Counted from the first letter of the stretch, positions 9,609-19,950 are shown. The stretch is DNA of 64,000 bases from Roseovarius salincola (GCF_026891095.1 NZ_JAPTNL010000001.1:464794-528793); one strand, 5' to 3'. Notes: generated by a model not told the origin, from the letters alone. Numbers and translations: made by a program.

Positions 9609-10448
9609 TCAGGTTTCGAAACTGCGCGCCAAAGCGCAGAACCGTTCGAGATCCACGGTTTCAGCCCGGTCCGTAGGGGCGATCCCTGCGGCAAGGAGGC
9701 GATCCTCGATATCGGGTGCAAGCCCCTTGAGCGCGGCGCGCAGCATCTTGCGGCGCTGGTTGAAGGCCTTGGCTACGACACGTTCGAGTATGACCGGATC
9801 GGCCGGAAAGCGCGGCGCAGGCAGGGCGGTCACATGCACCACCGCGCTTGAGACCTTGGGCGGGGGCGTGAAGGCCGTGGGCGGCAGATGCATGACGATG
9901 CGCGCATCACTGCGCCACTGCGCGAGAATCGCCAGGCGCCCATAGGCTTTCGAGCCGGGCTGCGCGACGATACGATCTGCGACCTCGCGCTGGAACATCA
10001 ACGTTAGGCTTTCCCAGACCGGCGGCCAGGTCTTCGGCGTCAGCCAGCGGATCAGCAATTCGGTGCCCACATTATAGGGCAGGTTGGCGACGATCTTGAT
10101 CGGCGGCGTCAGGTACTCAAGCGGATCGAGCGTCAGCGCATCGGCATTGAGCACCTCGAGCCGCCCCGGACAGGCGGCGGCGATGTCTTCGAGAGCGGGC
10201 AGGCAGCGGCTGTCCTTTTCCACGGCCAGAACCCGGCGCGCGCCTTCGGCCAGCAGTCCACGGGTCAGGCCGCCCGGGCCGGGACCGATCTCGAGCACGT
10301 CGGAACCGGTGAGGTCGCCCGCGGCGCGGGCGATCTTGGCGGTCAGGTTGAGGTCCAGAAGGAAGTTCTGCCCAAGCGATTTGCGTGCGCTGAGCCCATG
10401 ACTGGCGATCACTTCGCGCAGGGGCGGCAATTCGTCGATGGTGCTCAT
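9609..10448 (-). CDS. rsmA: 16S rRNA dimethyladenosine transferase
   Basis: A 279-residue KsgA/RsmA enzyme that dimethylates two adjacent adenosines in the 3'-terminal hairpin of 16S r[12 protein letters not shown] near 27, the SAM motif [15 protein letters not shown] near 52-66 and the catalytic NLPYNVGT near 122 are all present. It is the last gene of the minus-strand lpt-surA-pdxA-rsmA operon; its ATG overlaps the pdxA stop by 4 bases. Confidence 0.96.
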   Translation of the reverse strand: MSTIDELPPLREVIASHGLSARKSLGQNFLLDLNLTAKIARAAGDLTGSDVLEIGPGPGGLTRGLLAEGARRVLAVEKDSRCLPALEDIAAACPGRLEVLNADALTLDPLEYLTPPIKIVANLPYNVGTELLIRWLTPKTWPPVWESLTLMFQREVADRIVAQPGSKAYGRLAILAQWRSDARIVMHLPPTAFTPPPKVSSAVVHVTALPAPRFPADPVILERVVAKAFNQRRKMLRAALKGLAPDIEDRLLAAGIAPTDRAETVDLERFCALARSFET

Positions 10449-11440
10449 CCGGGGTTGGCCCCGCCTGCGCCGCGGGCGCGCGCGCCGCCCATGGCATGGG
10501 CCATCTTGAGGGCCTCGATCATCGAGCCGGGGTTGGCGATGCCGCGCCCGGCGATATCCATCGCGGTGCCGTGATCGGGCGAGGTACGCACGAAAGGCAG
10601 GCCAAGGGTGACATTCACGCCGCGGTCGAAATCCAGCGTCTTGATCGGGATCAGCGCCTGGTCGTGATACATGCAGACGGCCGCGTCATAGCCTTCGCGC
10701 GCGCGGGCATGGAACATGGTGTCGGCGGACATCGGGCCGTGAAGGTCCAGGCCGTCGCTGCGCAGCCGTTCGATGACCGGCAGGATCATGTCGATTTCCT
10801 CGCGCCCCATGGACCCGCCTTCGCCGGCATGAGGGTTGAGCCCGGCCACGGCGATGCGTGGGCTGGGAAGGGCGAAATCGCGGATCAGGGCCGTATGGGT
10901 GATGCGCAAGGTATCGCAAAGGAGGTCGGCGGTCAGGATGCGGGGCACGTCGGCCAGGGGGATGTGGATGGTGGCGGGCACGACGCGCAGGGCGGGGCTG
11001 GCCAGCATCATCACCACCCGCTCCACACCCGCGAGCGCGGCGAGGTATTCGGTATGGCCCGGATAGGCGAAGCCGGCGCCGTCCTGGAGGGCCTTTTTAT
11101 GGATGGGCGCGGTGCAGAGCGCGCGCGCCGCACCCGAACGCACCAGATCGACCCCGCGCGCGATCACGTCGATCACACCCTGCGCATGGGCCGGGTTGGG
11201 GGTGCCGGGGGTCATCGGCCCCTCGAAATCATGGCGCAGCAACGGCAACCCGTGGCGCGCTGCATCTGCCGCCTCGGAGAGGTCCGCGATTTCGGCCAGC
11301 GGGCTCTTTGGGGGCAGGTGGCGCGGGTCGCCCACCAGCACGAAGGGCAATTCAGCCCCGAGCACCCGCCATGCGGCAAGCGCCAGTTCGGGGCCGACCC
11401 CTGCCGGTTCGCCGCAGCTTAGTGCGACGGGACCTGTCAT
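10445..11440 (-). CDS. pdxA: 4-hydroxythreonine-4-phosphate dehydrogenase
   Basis: A 331-residue metal- and NAD-dependent dehydrogenase of the DXP-dependent vitamin B6 pathway. Family motifs visible are the N-terminal [19 protein letters not shown] with a metal-ligand His, NPHAGEGG, and [12 protein letters not shown] followed by [19 protein letters not shown]. It overlaps surA upstream and rsmA downstream by 4 bases each. The B6 pathway uses deoxyxylulose 5-phosphate, the product of dxs in this same window. Confidence 0.96.
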   Translation of the reverse strand: MTGPVALSCGEPAGVGPELALAAWRVLGAELPFVLVGDPRHLPPKSPLAEIADLSEAADAARHGLPLLRHDFEGPMTPGTPNPAHAQGVIDVIARGVDLVRSGAARALCTAPIHKKALQDGAGFAYPGHTEYLAALAGVERVVMMLASPALRVVPATIHIPLADVPRILTADLLCDTLRITHTALIRDFALPSPRIAVAGLNPHAGEGGSMGREEIDMILPVIERLRSDGLDLHGPMSADTMFHARAREGYDAAVCMYHDQALIPIKTLDFDRGVNVTLGLPFVRTSPDHGTAMDIAGRGIANPGSMIEALKMAHAMGGARARGAGGANPG

Positions 11441-12684
11441 TCCAGTTCGACGATTCGCGCCTCGGCGCGCAGCTGCTCAAGATAGCCGTTGGCAAAGGAA
11501 TCGAGGCGCCGGTTGCGAATCTGGTTCGTCAGCTCCTCGGTCGAGGGGCCGTCCTCGCCCAGCTCCTCGCTGCGCCCGCAGAGCATCAGGAACACCAGGG
11601 TGTTGCCATTGGCGCGCGTCAGCGTGGTCGAGACCTCGCCCGGATCCAGCTTGGCCAGCTCGATGGCGATGTCCTGAGGGATCTCGGCCGGTGCGCGCGA
11701 GTCGCGTTCAAGCACCTCGGGGGGCTGTCCTTTGGCGATACCATAAAGGTCGTCGCAGGTATCGGTTTCGGCCTTGACCCGTGCGGCGCGCGACAGCGCG
11801 CGGTCGCTGCGCCCGCCGTCGATGTAATATGCGGCGTATTCGATGGCGGCGTATTCGGGCTCGGCGGTGCCGGTCTCCTCGATATCGCGCATCTGAAAGA
11901 GGGCAATCGCACCGTCCAGCGGCAAGGGGTCGCTGACCTCGCCGGGCGCAAGGCTCAGGATCACCGGGCGCAATTGCGGTGGCAGGTTCGTGATCGGCAT
12001 CCAGTCAAGCCGTCCGCCACGCTCGCGCGTGGCGGCCGCAGACGAGCGGCGCGCCTCGGCCGCGAAACCGGGGAGCGTGTCGATCTCGGAGATGCGCACG
12101 GCGCGTTCCTGCACGGCCTCCAGTTCTTCGGGGGGCGCCGGCATGATGATTTCGGACAACAGCACGCGCACACCGGTTTCGCCGCTGACGGCGGCACGGG
12201 CGCGCGCCAGATCGGCTTCCGAGACGGATATACGCCGGGCAAAGCGCGCGCCAACCAGTTCGCGCCACGTCAGGCCGGCCTTGACGAAGTCGCGATAGCT
12301 TTCGGCCGCGACGCCCGCGCCTTCGAGCGCGCGAATGAACTGTTCGGCGTCCATGTTGGCACGGCCGGCGAATTCCTCCAGGCCGGCCTGGATCTCTTCT
12401 TCTTCAAGCTCGATACCGCTGGCGCGGGCCGCATCGAGTTTCAGCCGCTCTTCGATCAACTGCTCGCGGGCCAGTTCGCGCGGGTTGCCGGGTGCGCGGA
12501 ACAGCGTGAGCATCCTTGCGCGTTGCTGGATTTCGTAGCGCGTGATGGCCTGATCGTTGACCTTGATCACCGGGGTGAACAGGTTCTGCGAGGCCGCCGG
12601 CCCGGCAAACGGGCCGACCAGCGCGGAAGCGACCAGGGCGGGAAGAGCGATTGCTGCGAGGAAATTGCGCATTCTGATTCTCAT
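11437..12684 (-). CDS. surA: Periplasmic peptidyl-prolyl isomerase / chaperone, SurA-like
   Basis: About 415 residues with a signal peptide (NFLAAIALPALVASALVG ending near ASQ). It has an N-terminal SurA chaperone region (VIKVNDQAITRYEIQQRARML) and a parvulin-type domain beginning around VRVLLSEIIMP and containing GGRLDWMPI and PLDGAIALFQM. Only one clear PPIase domain is seen, as is usual in alphaproteobacteria. ATG 12684 is chosen for an AGAAAG site just upstream; ATG 12672 is an alternative. Its first bases lie near the lptD stop (12693). Co-transcription with lptD fits SurA's role in folding outer-membrane barrels. Confidence 0.88.
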   Translation of the reverse strand: MRIRMRNFLAAIALPALVASALVGPFAGPAASQNLFTPVIKVNDQAITRYEIQQRARMLTLFRAPGNPRELAREQLIEERLKLDAARASGIELEEEEIQAGLEEFAGRANMDAEQFIRALEGAGVAAESYRDFVKAGLTWRELVGARFARRISVSEADLARARAAVSGETGVRVLLSEIIMPAPPEELEAVQERAVRISEIDTLPGFAAEARRSSAAATRERGGRLDWMPITNLPPQLRPVILSLAPGEVSDPLPLDGAIALFQMRDIEETGTAEPEYAAIEYAAYYIDGGRSDRALSRAARVKAETDTCDDLYGIAKGQPPEVLERDSRAPAEIPQDIAIELAKLDPGEVSTTLTRANGNTLVFLMLCGRSEELGEDGPSTEELTNQIRNRRLDSFANGYLEQLRAEARIVELE

Positions 12685-12692
12685 ACTGCTTT

Positions 12693-14912
12693 CTAGTTTC
12701 TGCATGATCGTGTGAAGCTGCTTTCGCCGGCATTGGCCGAAAAGCCCCGAAGCGAGACTGTCAAACTGATATCGGTTGTCGGGTCCCGAGTCGAGGAAGT
12801 GGTGAAACGACGCGAGGCATCGAGGGCGACTGACACGCATTCGTTGGTGTAGGTCAGGCCGATGCCGCTTGTGACCTCGAAGTCGCGGGCGACATCGTAA
12901 CGCCAGTTGGCATCGGCGGTCCAGTGCCGGGCAAACCGGTAGCTGCCGCTGATCGACCACTCCGACGCGTCCTCGGCGCGATCCTCGAACGGATCGTTGC
13001 GCAGCCAGATATAGGTGGCGGACAGTTCGGTGCGATAGCTTTCCCAACTGGCGCGCGCCTCGGCCTTCGTGGCCTCGAAGTCATTGTCAAAGAGCCCGCG
13101 CCCGGTCAGGGTCAGCCCGCCCGGAGTGCGTATCTGCCCGGCCAGCAAAACATCCGAGAATTTGCCGCGCAGGCCGGAGCTGCGGGTGAAGCTGGGAAAT
13201 CCGTTAGGTTCGACTTCGGGTTCGTCGCGCACGACCTGACCGAAGGCGAGCGCGGTTTCCCAGCCCTTGGGCGCAAGCCGCGTCCACTGCACCCCGTATG
13301 CCGCGTTGAAACCGCGCTCGCGCCGGTCCGGCCCCGAGTAGCGTGACACGGCAAAGAGGTTGCCTTCGTCGAATTCGATCCGCGTGTTCTCGTCATTGGG
13401 GATATTGAGATTGGATCCCCCGACCCAGGACAGCTGCGCCACAGGTTCGATCATGTGGGTAACGCCCTTGGTGGTCGTTTTCATCAGGGGCCAGCGCAGC
13501 CGCATCGCGGTCGAGGGCGTGAGCTGGGACGCCGACGACCGGCTTGTGATGCCCGCTTGCGCGATCTGGAAGCTGTCGGCGGCAAGCCCTGCGCGGAATT
13601 CTGCAAGCACGCCGGCCCCCAGCGTCCAGTTGCGCAGCCAGTCCGCGCTGACCGTCAGGCGCGTGACGTCGCGGCCATCCGCCCACGGGTCGAGGTCGGG
13701 GCCGTCGATGCTGAGATCGGATGTCCGCCGGTGGCTGTGCGCCTCGGTCGAAAAGCGCAATTCGCCACCGATGGTGCCGGGATACACGCGCCGTTCGTAT
13801 TCGGCGTTACCCACCAGCGAGGGCAGGGTCGAATTGGATTCCCTGCGGCGCTGCGAACGGAAATGGGTGACGGCGCCACGGATGAACTCGTCGCGCCGGA
13901 CCCGCTGTATCGCGATTTGGCTGTCGAGTCGCTCTTGCCCATAGTAGTTGTATTGGGAGAGGTAGGAATCGTCGCTAGCGACCTTGATGTCGAACGTCAG
14001 TTCGAAGTCGTTGCGCAAGTCGAACGCGCCCTCGGCAATCATGTAACCACGGATATCGTCGTCGCCCAGATCGTCATTCGAAAGAGCGCCTCGAATGCTG
14101 ATGTCCCCATTCGCGAATGCCTGGCGATAGCGGAACTCGAGCGTTCGGGTTTTCGTCGTCACGAAGGGCGTCAGCGTCAGGTCACGGTGATCGCCGATCC
14201 GAATGAAGTAGGGTACCTTGACGCCAAATCCGAGCAGGCTGGAATTGGAGATCGTCGGAAACAGGAAGCCGGTGGCGCGTTCAAGCGTGGGATCGGGCAG
14301 ACGAAGGCGCGGCAGGTAGAAAACCGGCACATCCAGCACCCGAAGCTGGGCGTCGTGGAAATAGAGCTGGCGCTCTTCCTCATCATGGATCGCGCGCCTG
14401 GCACGGATCTGCCAGATCGGCGGGCGTCCGTCCTCGCAGATGCGGCAGGAGGTGACGGCGGTCTTGTAAAGCTGCGAATAGCGCCCGTTGACCCGTGTCA
14501 TCGTGTTGGCGGCCATCTGCACCTGGGAGGCAAGAACCACGCGTGCCCCTGTCAGCAGCCCGTTGCGCATGTCGCGGTCCAGCTCGGCTGCATCGGCGAG
14601 GACCAGGGTGGTTTCGCCTTCACGCAGGGTGATCGGGCCTTCGATGGACAGGTGCTCGGTTTTGCTGTCATAGGTGATCGACTTTGCCTGAAGGCGCCGC
14701 CCCTCGTGGATCACCTCGACATTCCCGGACGCCACCAGCTTGTCATCGGGCATCAGGCGCACATCATCTGCCACAAGGAACGCCCCGCCATCGCCCTGGC
14801 GAAGGGCGGTGGGTTCGGCCCCACCATCCTGCGCGCGCGCGCCCAAGGGCGCGAGGCCGGGCACGGCCATCAGCGCAATGGCGACAGCGAGAGGGAGCGC
14901 GAGACGGATCAT
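12693..14912 (-). CDS. lptD: LPS-assembly protein LptD (OstA)
   Basis: A 739-residue outer-membrane protein that inserts lipopolysaccharide into the outer leaflet. A signal peptide at 1-28 ends ARA-QD. An OstA/LptA-like beta-jellyroll region follows (about 45-130: VRLMPDDKLVASGNVEVIHEGRR ... LSIEGPITL, shown here in pieces). Then comes a long beta-barrel of alternating aromatic strands ending in a C-terminal SFTRSCRN. Cys are present at the N-terminal boundary (SCRICEDG) and near the C-terminus. Its start overlaps the lptG stop by 4 bases. Confidence 0.95.
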   Translation of the reverse strand: MIRLALPLAVAIALMAVPGLAPLGARAQDGGAEPTALRQGDGGAFLVADDVRLMPDDKLVASGNVEVIHEGRRLQAKSITYDSKTEHLSIEGPITLREGETTLVLADAAELDRDMRNGLLTGARVVLASQVQMAANTMTRVNGRYSQLYKTAVTSCRICEDGRPPIWQIRARRAIHDEEERQLYFHDAQLRVLDVPVFYLPRLRLPDPTLERATGFLFPTISNSSLLGFGVKVPYFIRIGDHRDLTLTPFVTTKTRTLEFRYRQAFANGDISIRGALSNDDLGDDDIRGYMIAEGAFDLRNDFELTFDIKVASDDSYLSQYNYYGQERLDSQIAIQRVRRDEFIRGAVTHFRSQRRRESNSTLPSLVGNAEYERRVYPGTIGGELRFSTEAHSHRRTSDLSIDGPDLDPWADGRDVTRLTVSADWLRNWTLGAGVLAEFRAGLAADSFQIAQAGITSRSSASQLTPSTAMRLRWPLMKTTTKGVTHMIEPVAQLSWVGGSNLNIPNDENTRIEFDEGNLFAVSRYSGPDRRERGFNAAYGVQWTRLAPKGWETALAFGQVVRDEPEVEPNGFPSFTRSSGLRGKFSDVLLAGQIRTPGGLTLTGRGLFDNDFEATKAEARASWESYRTELSATYIWLRNDPFEDRAEDASEWSISGSYRFARHWTADANWRYDVARDFEVTSGIGLTYTNECVSVALDASRRFTTSSTRDPTTDISLTVSLRGFSANAGESSFTRSCRN

Positions 14913-16000
14913 CCTTCCTCCATATGCAGCAAAATTCCCAACGCCAGCAAAAAAGAGGCCACAGCCGGAGCCCAGGCGGCAAGCATGACCGGAATCTGCC
15001 CGTTATCGCCCAGGATCTGCGCGAAATTCCGGATGTAATGCAACCCGAAGCCCAGCATCACGGCGGTCAGAACCGACATTCCCGTGTTGTGAAGCCGCGC
15101 GTGGCGCATGGTGAAGGCCGCCGACATCATCACCAGCGCCACCAGAAAGAGCGGACGTGCCAGCTCCATTTGGAACCAGACCGCGTATCGGCGGGCCGAG
15201 AAGCCCGAGTGTTCCAACTGCGCGATGAAATCCGGCAATTCCCAGATGGAGATATATTCCGGCTTGCCGAAACTGTCGATGATCCGGTCCCGCGTGAGGG
15301 AGGAGGGCACGTCGTAGCTTTCAAGTACCTGAGCGTTGGCCTCGGCATTCACGCCAAGCTCCAGATCCCAGAGCTTGACATTGCTGAGATGCCAGGCGCC
15401 GTCGCCGAGGCGGGCCTTGTCGGCCATGATCCGTTGCAGCGGCGCACCCTCATGCGAGAAGGCGATGAATGTGGTGTTGAAAAGAACGCTGACATCCGAA
15501 CTGGCGCGGCGCGCGTGGATGACTGTCTGGCCGTCCTCGTTGCCCTGGCGCAGCCATATGCCCTCGGGCGAGATGGCCATCACCGCCGGTCCCCAGCCAA
15601 GATAGGAATTGACCAGGTCGTTATGCCGCTTGGCCGAGGCGGCGACGATCGGGTTCAGCATGCTGACCGAGACGATCCCGATCAGCAGCGCCACGATCAG
15701 CGGCGCGATCAGTGCACGCAGGGCCGAGCGCCCGGCCGCGCGCACCACCACCAGTTCCGAGGAACGCGACATGCGCAGGAACAGCGCGACGCTTGCCAGG
15801 ATGATGACCAGTGGCAGGATTTCGTAATTGGCTTCGGGTATCTTCAGCAGGCCGATCTCGACCACATCGCCGAAGGACAGCGCCGAGAAGACCCGCAGAT
15901 CGTCGATCAGCTCGATCAGCGCCAAGAGGACCACGAAAATCATGACGATGGCAAGGAATGTCCAGAGGAAGCGGCGTGCAAGATAGAGGTGCAGTATCAT
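14909..16000 (-). CDS. lptG: LPS export ABC transporter permease LptG
   Basis: A 363-residue permease of the LptB2FG complex that extracts lipopolysaccharide from the inner membrane. It has the YjgP/YjgQ fold: two N-terminal TM helices (LYLARRFLWTF ... and ILPLVIILASVALFLRM), a large periplasmic jellyroll, and TM helices at the C-terminus. ATG 16000 is used; the longer upstream frame is antisense-like sequence inside lptF. It overlaps lptF by 4 bases upstream and lptD by 4 bases downstream. Confidence 0.95.
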   Translation of the reverse strand: MILHLYLARRFLWTFLAIVMIFVVLLALIELIDDLRVFSALSFGDVVEIGLLKIPEANYEILPLVIILASVALFLRMSRSSELVVVRAAGRSALRALIAPLIVALLIGIVSVSMLNPIVAASAKRHNDLVNSYLGWGPAVMAISPEGIWLRQGNEDGQTVIHARRASSDVSVLFNTTFIAFSHEGAPLQRIMADKARLGDGAWHLSNVKLWDLELGVNAEANAQVLESYDVPSSLTRDRIIDSFGKPEYISIWELPDFIAQLEHSGFSARRYAVWFQMELARPLFLVALVMMSAAFTMRHARLHNTGMSVLTAVMLGFGLHYIRNFAQILGDNGQIPVMLAAWAPAVASFLLALGILLHMEEG

Positions 16001-17145
16001 GCAGGACCCTCCGCAGCCCGCGCGCGGCGCAGCCATGGTCGTGCGAGAAAACCCGGATAAGACGAGATAACAAGCAGCAGGGCCGTCATCAGCGCGCCCG
16101 CCAGCGCCGGAAGATACATCAGCGGCCAGGCCATCGCGTTGAGCAGCACGATCCCCGAAACGCTGCTCTCGATCAGCTTGAGCAAAACCAGCAAGCCGAA
16201 TGCAAGCAAGACCTGCCACCAGACGCCGAACCGGCTGTAATTCCCCAGAAGCAGCGTCGCGAAGCCGACCGTTGCCGCGAAAACGCACATAAGCGCATTG
16301 CTGAAACGGCCGTTCAACTCATAGAGGGTCATGGGCAGCGTGGCGCCGGTCCGCTCTGCCACACCGGCCGGGTCGCGCATCAACTCGGGCGTGCCGACAT
16401 AGGTCACGCTTTCGACGCCCGCTGCATCACTTGTGACCAGATTGCTGATATCATAGGAAAAATCGTTGAAATGCGTGTTGAAAAGGCGGTTTCCGTCTGT
16501 CTGGACGTTCTGGGCCAGCCCGTCGACCATCAACAGACGGGTGCCGCCCTTGCCGTCTGGCACGAGATAGGCGCGATTGGAGCTGTAGGTCACCGGCGTT
16601 TCGCTGTTTCGCCGATCCGAGAGGAAAACGTTGCGCAGCATGCCCTCGGGCGTGATCTCGCGGATGTAGAACGTGATCCCCGGCGCGGGATGCAGGAATT
16701 CACCCTCGGTCAGCAGCTTGGCGGTGATGTTATCGCTGATCTCGGCCTGGCGCTCGCGCAGTTGGTTGAGGCTTTGAGGAATCAGCAGATGCGTCAGGAC
16801 CGACATCATCAGCGCCACGATGATCCCGAAGAACAGCACCGGGCGCGCCAGGCGCCAGGGCGAATAGCCGGTCGCCTGCATGACGGTGAGTTCGCTTTCG
16901 GTGCTGAGACGGTTGGTGACATAGACAGTTGCCGCGAATGCGGCGATCGGCAAAACAACGCCGATGACCCCCGGCAGGGTGAGTGCCGTGAACTCGATAA
17001 ACACCCAGGCGGGCTGGCCATCACCGATCAGCCGGTCGAACATGCGCACGGCCTTGTTGATCCAGAAGATCGACACCAGAACCAGCGCAAAAAAACCGAA
17101 CAGAACCATGAATTGCGACAGCATGTATCTGTCGAATCTGGTCAC
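15997..17145 (-). CDS. lptF: LPS export ABC transporter permease LptF
   Basis: A 382-residue partner of LptG with the same YjgP/YjgQ topology. It starts TRFDRYMLSQF, and contains FDRLIGDGQP, STESELTVMQATGYSP (the coupling-helix region that contacts LptB) and C-terminal TM helices. GTG 17145 is chosen because a GGGGGGAAAGC ribosome site precedes it directly; GTG 17166 in the same frame is an alternative that would consume this site. It is the first gene of the envelope operon and is divergent from pepA across about 144 bases. Confidence 0.95.
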   Translation of the reverse strand: MTRFDRYMLSQFMVLFGFFALVLVSIFWINKAVRMFDRLIGDGQPAWVFIEFTALTLPGVIGVVLPIAAFAATVYVTNRLSTESELTVMQATGYSPWRLARPVLFFGIIVALMMSVLTHLLIPQSLNQLRERQAEISDNITAKLLTEGEFLHPAPGITFYIREITPEGMLRNVFLSDRRNSETPVTYSSNRAYLVPDGKGGTRLLMVDGLAQNVQTDGNRLFNTHFNDFSYDISNLVTSDAAGVESVTYVGTPELMRDPAGVAERTGATLPMTLYELNGRFSNALMCVFAATVGFATLLLGNYSRFGVWWQVLLAFGLLVLLKLIESSVSGIVLLNAMAWPLMYLPALAGALMTALLLVISSYPGFLARPWLRRARAAEGPA

Positions 17146-17289
17146 GCTTTCCCCCCAAGGCAGCACTTTTGAGGCAACTTATCGGAATTGATGGCGGGGG
17201 AAAACTGCTAACTGGTCATCCGGGTATCTGCGCGCTAGGACTCAGGCAGGTCGCGCCCGGCGCGGACAGGATGACAGACGAGGAGCAGG

Positions 17290-18783
17290 ATGATGACCAC
17301 ACCCGTTGCGGTGAATTTCGAGGAGACCGATATCGAGCGCATCGGCGGGTCGGCGGGCCGCGTGGCGGTCATCGTCACGCCTGACGGCAAGCTGGACAGC
17401 GGCGCGCGCCGGGTGAACCGGCTGTGCAAGGGGGCGCTCAAGCGCCTTGTCGAAAGCGATTCCTGGGGAAAGGTCGCGCAGGGCGAGCTGCGCACGCTGG
17501 CATGGCCTGCGGGCATGGAGGCCGAGGCGATCGACGTGCTGTGCCTTGAGCGCAATGCAAGTACCGAAACCGCCCGCAGGGGCGGCGTGGCGCTGGCAAA
17601 GGCCGCGGCGGCGGGCGGCGGGGCGATTCTGGTGCTTGCCGGGTCGCTCAGGCGGCCTGCCGAACTAGCGCTCGGCCTTGCTCTGCGCAGCTATCGCTTT
17701 GGCGCGCACAAGCGGCCGGACGACCCAAAGGAACAACGCGACGACATCACCGTCACGATGATGGTGTCCAAGCCCGCCGAGGCGCAGGAAGCCTTCGCGC
17801 CCAAGGCGGCGATTGCCGAGGGCGTTTTCTTTACCCGTGATCTCATCTCGGAGCCGGCCAATCACCTGACCACCACTGAATTCGCCGACCGGATCAGCGC
17901 GATGGAGAATCTCGGTCTCAAGATCACCATCCTTGAAGAGTCCGACATGTCGGAACTGGGGATGGGCGCGCTCCTGTCGGTGGGCCATGGCAGCGCCAGC
18001 CCCTCAAAACTGGCCGTGATGGAATGGAAGGGCGGCGCCAAGGGGCAGGCCCCGCTGGCGCTGGTGGGCAAGGGGGTGGTGTTCGACACCGGCGGCATCA
18101 GCCTCAAGCCCGCGGCGGGCATGGAGGACATGACCATGGACATGGGCGGCGCGGGCGTGGTGTGCGGCACGATGCGCGCGCTGGCTTTGCGCAAGGCGCG
18201 CGCCAATGTGGTCGGGCTGGTCGGGCTGGTCGAGAATATGCCCTCGGATCGCGCCACGCGGCCGGGTGACGTGGTGACCTCGATGAAGGGCGACACGATC
18301 GAGGTGATCAATACCGATGCCGAGGGGCGGATGGTGCTGGCGGATGTGCTCTGGTACGCGCAGGAGCGGTTCAACCCGGCGGGGATCGTCGATCTGGCCA
18401 CGCTGACGGGCGCGATGATCATCGCGCTCGGGAACGAGAAGGCGGGCGTCTTTTCCAATGACGACGCGCTTTGCGATGCGTTCCTCAAGGCGGCCGAGAC
18501 CGAGGGCGAGGGCGCCTGGCGGATGCCGCTGGCAAAGGCCTATGACGACCTGCTGAAATCCGACATCGCCGACATGAAGAATGTCGGCGGGCGTGCGGCC
18601 GGGTCGATCACGGCGGCGCAGTTCCTGAAACGTTTCGTGCGTGACGAGGTGCCCTGGATCCACCTCGACATCGCCGGGGTGACACTGCTGAAAACGGATG
18701 CCCCCCATGCACCCAAGGGGGCGTCGGGTTGGGGCGTGATGGCGCTGGACCGGCTGGTGGCGGACATGTTCGAGCAAGGCTGA
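17290..18783 (+). CDS. pepA: Leucyl aminopeptidase (M17)
   Basis: A 497-residue cytosolic di-metal exopeptidase. The C-terminal catalytic domain shows VGKGVVFDTGGISLKP (metal-binding Lys and Asp), the MDMGGAG element and the signature NTDAEGRMVLAD near residue 340, with the active-site Arg. The N-terminal domain is typical. There are two adjacent ATG codons (17290, 17293) behind an AGGAGCAGG site. It is followed after 4 bases by holC, as in many proteobacteria. Confidence 0.95.
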   Translation: MMTTPVAVNFEETDIERIGGSAGRVAVIVTPDGKLDSGARRVNRLCKGALKRLVESDSWGKVAQGELRTLAWPAGMEAEAIDVLCLERNASTETARRGGVALAKAAAAGGGAILVLAGSLRRPAELALGLALRSYRFGAHKRPDDPKEQRDDITVTMMVSKPAEAQEAFAPKAAIAEGVFFTRDLISEPANHLTTTEFADRISAMENLGLKITILEESDMSELGMGALLSVGHGSASPSKLAVMEWKGGAKGQAPLALVGKGVVFDTGGISLKPAAGMEDMTMDMGGAGVVCGTMRALALRKARANVVGLVGLVENMPSDRATRPGDVVTSMKGDTIEVINTDAEGRMVLADVLWYAQERFNPAGIVDLATLTGAMIIALGNEKAGVFSNDDALCDAFLKAAETEGEGAWRMPLAKAYDDLLKSDIADMKNVGGRAAGSITAAQFLKRFVRDEVPWIHLDIAGVTLLKTDAPHAPKGASGWGVMALDRLVADMFEQG

Positions 18784-18787
18784 GCGG

Positions 18788-19246
18788 ATGGGCGCGGCCT
18801 TTTTCTACCACCTGACGCGCCGCCCGCTGGAGGCAACGCTGCCCATGTTGCTGACAAAGGCGCAGCAGGTTGGCTGGCGCGTGGCGGTGCGCGGCCGGGA
18901 TGACGCGCGGATGGAGTGGCTCGATGAGAAGCTGTGGCTTGTCCCTGAGGACGGGTTCCTGGCGCATGGTCTTGCCGGGCGCGCGCATGAGGCCGAGCAG
19001 CCGGTGCTTCTGACCACGCAAAGGGCCATGCCCAATGGTGCGGTCTGCCTGATGGCGGTGGACGGCGCCGAGGTGGCGCCGGAGGAGGTGCAGGCGCTGG
19101 AGCGGGTCTGCATCCTGTTCGACGGCAATGACACCGCCGCGCTGGATGCGGCACGCGGCCAGTGGAAGGCCCTGACCGGGGCGGGCTGCAAGGCGCAGTA
19201 CTGGTCCGAGGATTCGGGTCGCTGGGAGATGCGCGCCGAAGCCTGA
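18788..19246 (+). CDS. holC: DNA polymerase III subunit chi
   Basis: A 152-residue protein matching HolC: an N-terminal FYHLTRRPLEATLPMLLTKA and central DEKLWLVPEDGFLAHG. Chi links the clamp loader to single-strand binding protein at the replication fork. It begins 4 bases after pepA and is probably co-transcribed with it. A hairpin of the dispersed repeat follows its stop. Confidence 0.9.
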   Translation: MGAAFFYHLTRRPLEATLPMLLTKAQQVGWRVAVRGRDDARMEWLDEKLWLVPEDGFLAHGLAGRAHEAEQPVLLTTQRAMPNGAVCLMAVDGAEVAPEEVQALERVCILFDGNDTAALDAARGQWKALTGAGCKAQYWSEDSGRWEMRAEA

Positions 19247-19269
19247 GCGCCCGCGTTTTCGCGCGCCAT

Positions 19270-19320
19270 GCGAGGGGCCAGCCCCTCGCGCTCCCCGGGA
19301 TATTTTCAAACAGAAGAAGG
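19270..19320 (+). repeat. Dispersed intergenic repeat, copy 2, with hairpin
   Basis: A perfect 9-base stem GCGAGGGGC / GCCCCTCGC (19270-19289) is followed by CTCCCCGGGATATTTT and CAGAAGAAGG. It lies between the convergent holC and retropepsin genes and is oriented with holC. It may act as a 3' end signal. Confidence 0.7.
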
Positions 19321-19331
19321 GGCAGGGGCGA

Positions 19332-19922
19332 TCAGCGGGTGAGCACCAGCTTGCCCCCGCCGATTTCGACGCTGGAATAGCGTTGCAGGTATTCCATCCC
19401 CAGCAGGGATTGCGACATGCTGCCTTCGTTCACGACGGCGCGCATATCGTGATCTTCGATCGGGCCGACGCTGAGGCGGTCAAGGCGCACCGGGGCCGTG
19501 CGCACCGTACCGTTGGCGGTATTGGCGCGCCCGAGATAGGCGAGCCCGTCGGTATCGATCCCGGCGGCGCGTGCATCGGCAAGCGTCAGGACGATCTGGC
19601 TCGCGCCGGTATCGACGACGAAGCGGATCGGGGTGCCGTTCACTTCGGCCGTCAGGTAGTAATGGCCATCCGGTGCGCGCGGCAGTTCGATCCGCTGATC
19701 CTGCGCCAGCACGGTCTGGCTGGGGCGCACGGTCTGGCGGATGTCGCCCCAGAGGCCGACAGCGGCGATGACCCCGACGAAGATCAGCCCCCAGACCAGC
19801 GCCTGTTGGGTGAGCTTGCCCATCGAGGCGCGGTTCTGGGCGAAGAACCACATCAGCACCGCGCCGCCCAGCAGCACGAGATAGATCAGGCGGGCATATT
19901 CGGTATTTTCCATGCCGATCAT
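19332..19922 (-). CDS. Retropepsin-like aspartic protease, membrane anchored
   Basis: A 196-residue protein with two N-terminal hydrophobic segments (IYLVLLGGAVLMWFF and LVWGLIFVGVIAAVGLW) and a C-terminal clan AA retropepsin-like domain. The domain has the catalytic FVVDTGASQIVL and a second half ending LLGMEYLQRYSSVEI. It matches the bacterial TIGR02281-type family, with the protease domain probably in the periplasm. The physiological substrate is unknown. It is followed upstream on the same strand by marC, 28 bases away. Confidence 0.85.
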   Translation of the reverse strand: MIGMENTEYARLIYLVLLGGAVLMWFFAQNRASMGKLTQQALVWGLIFVGVIAAVGLWGDIRQTVRPSQTVLAQDQRIELPRAPDGHYYLTAEVNGTPIRFVVDTGASQIVLTLADARAAGIDTDGLAYLGRANTANGTVRTAPVRLDRLSVGPIEDHDMRAVVNEGSMSQSLLGMEYLQRYSSVEIGGGKLVLTR

Positions 19923-19950
19923 ATAGGCGCGCGGCGCGCGATTGGAAAGA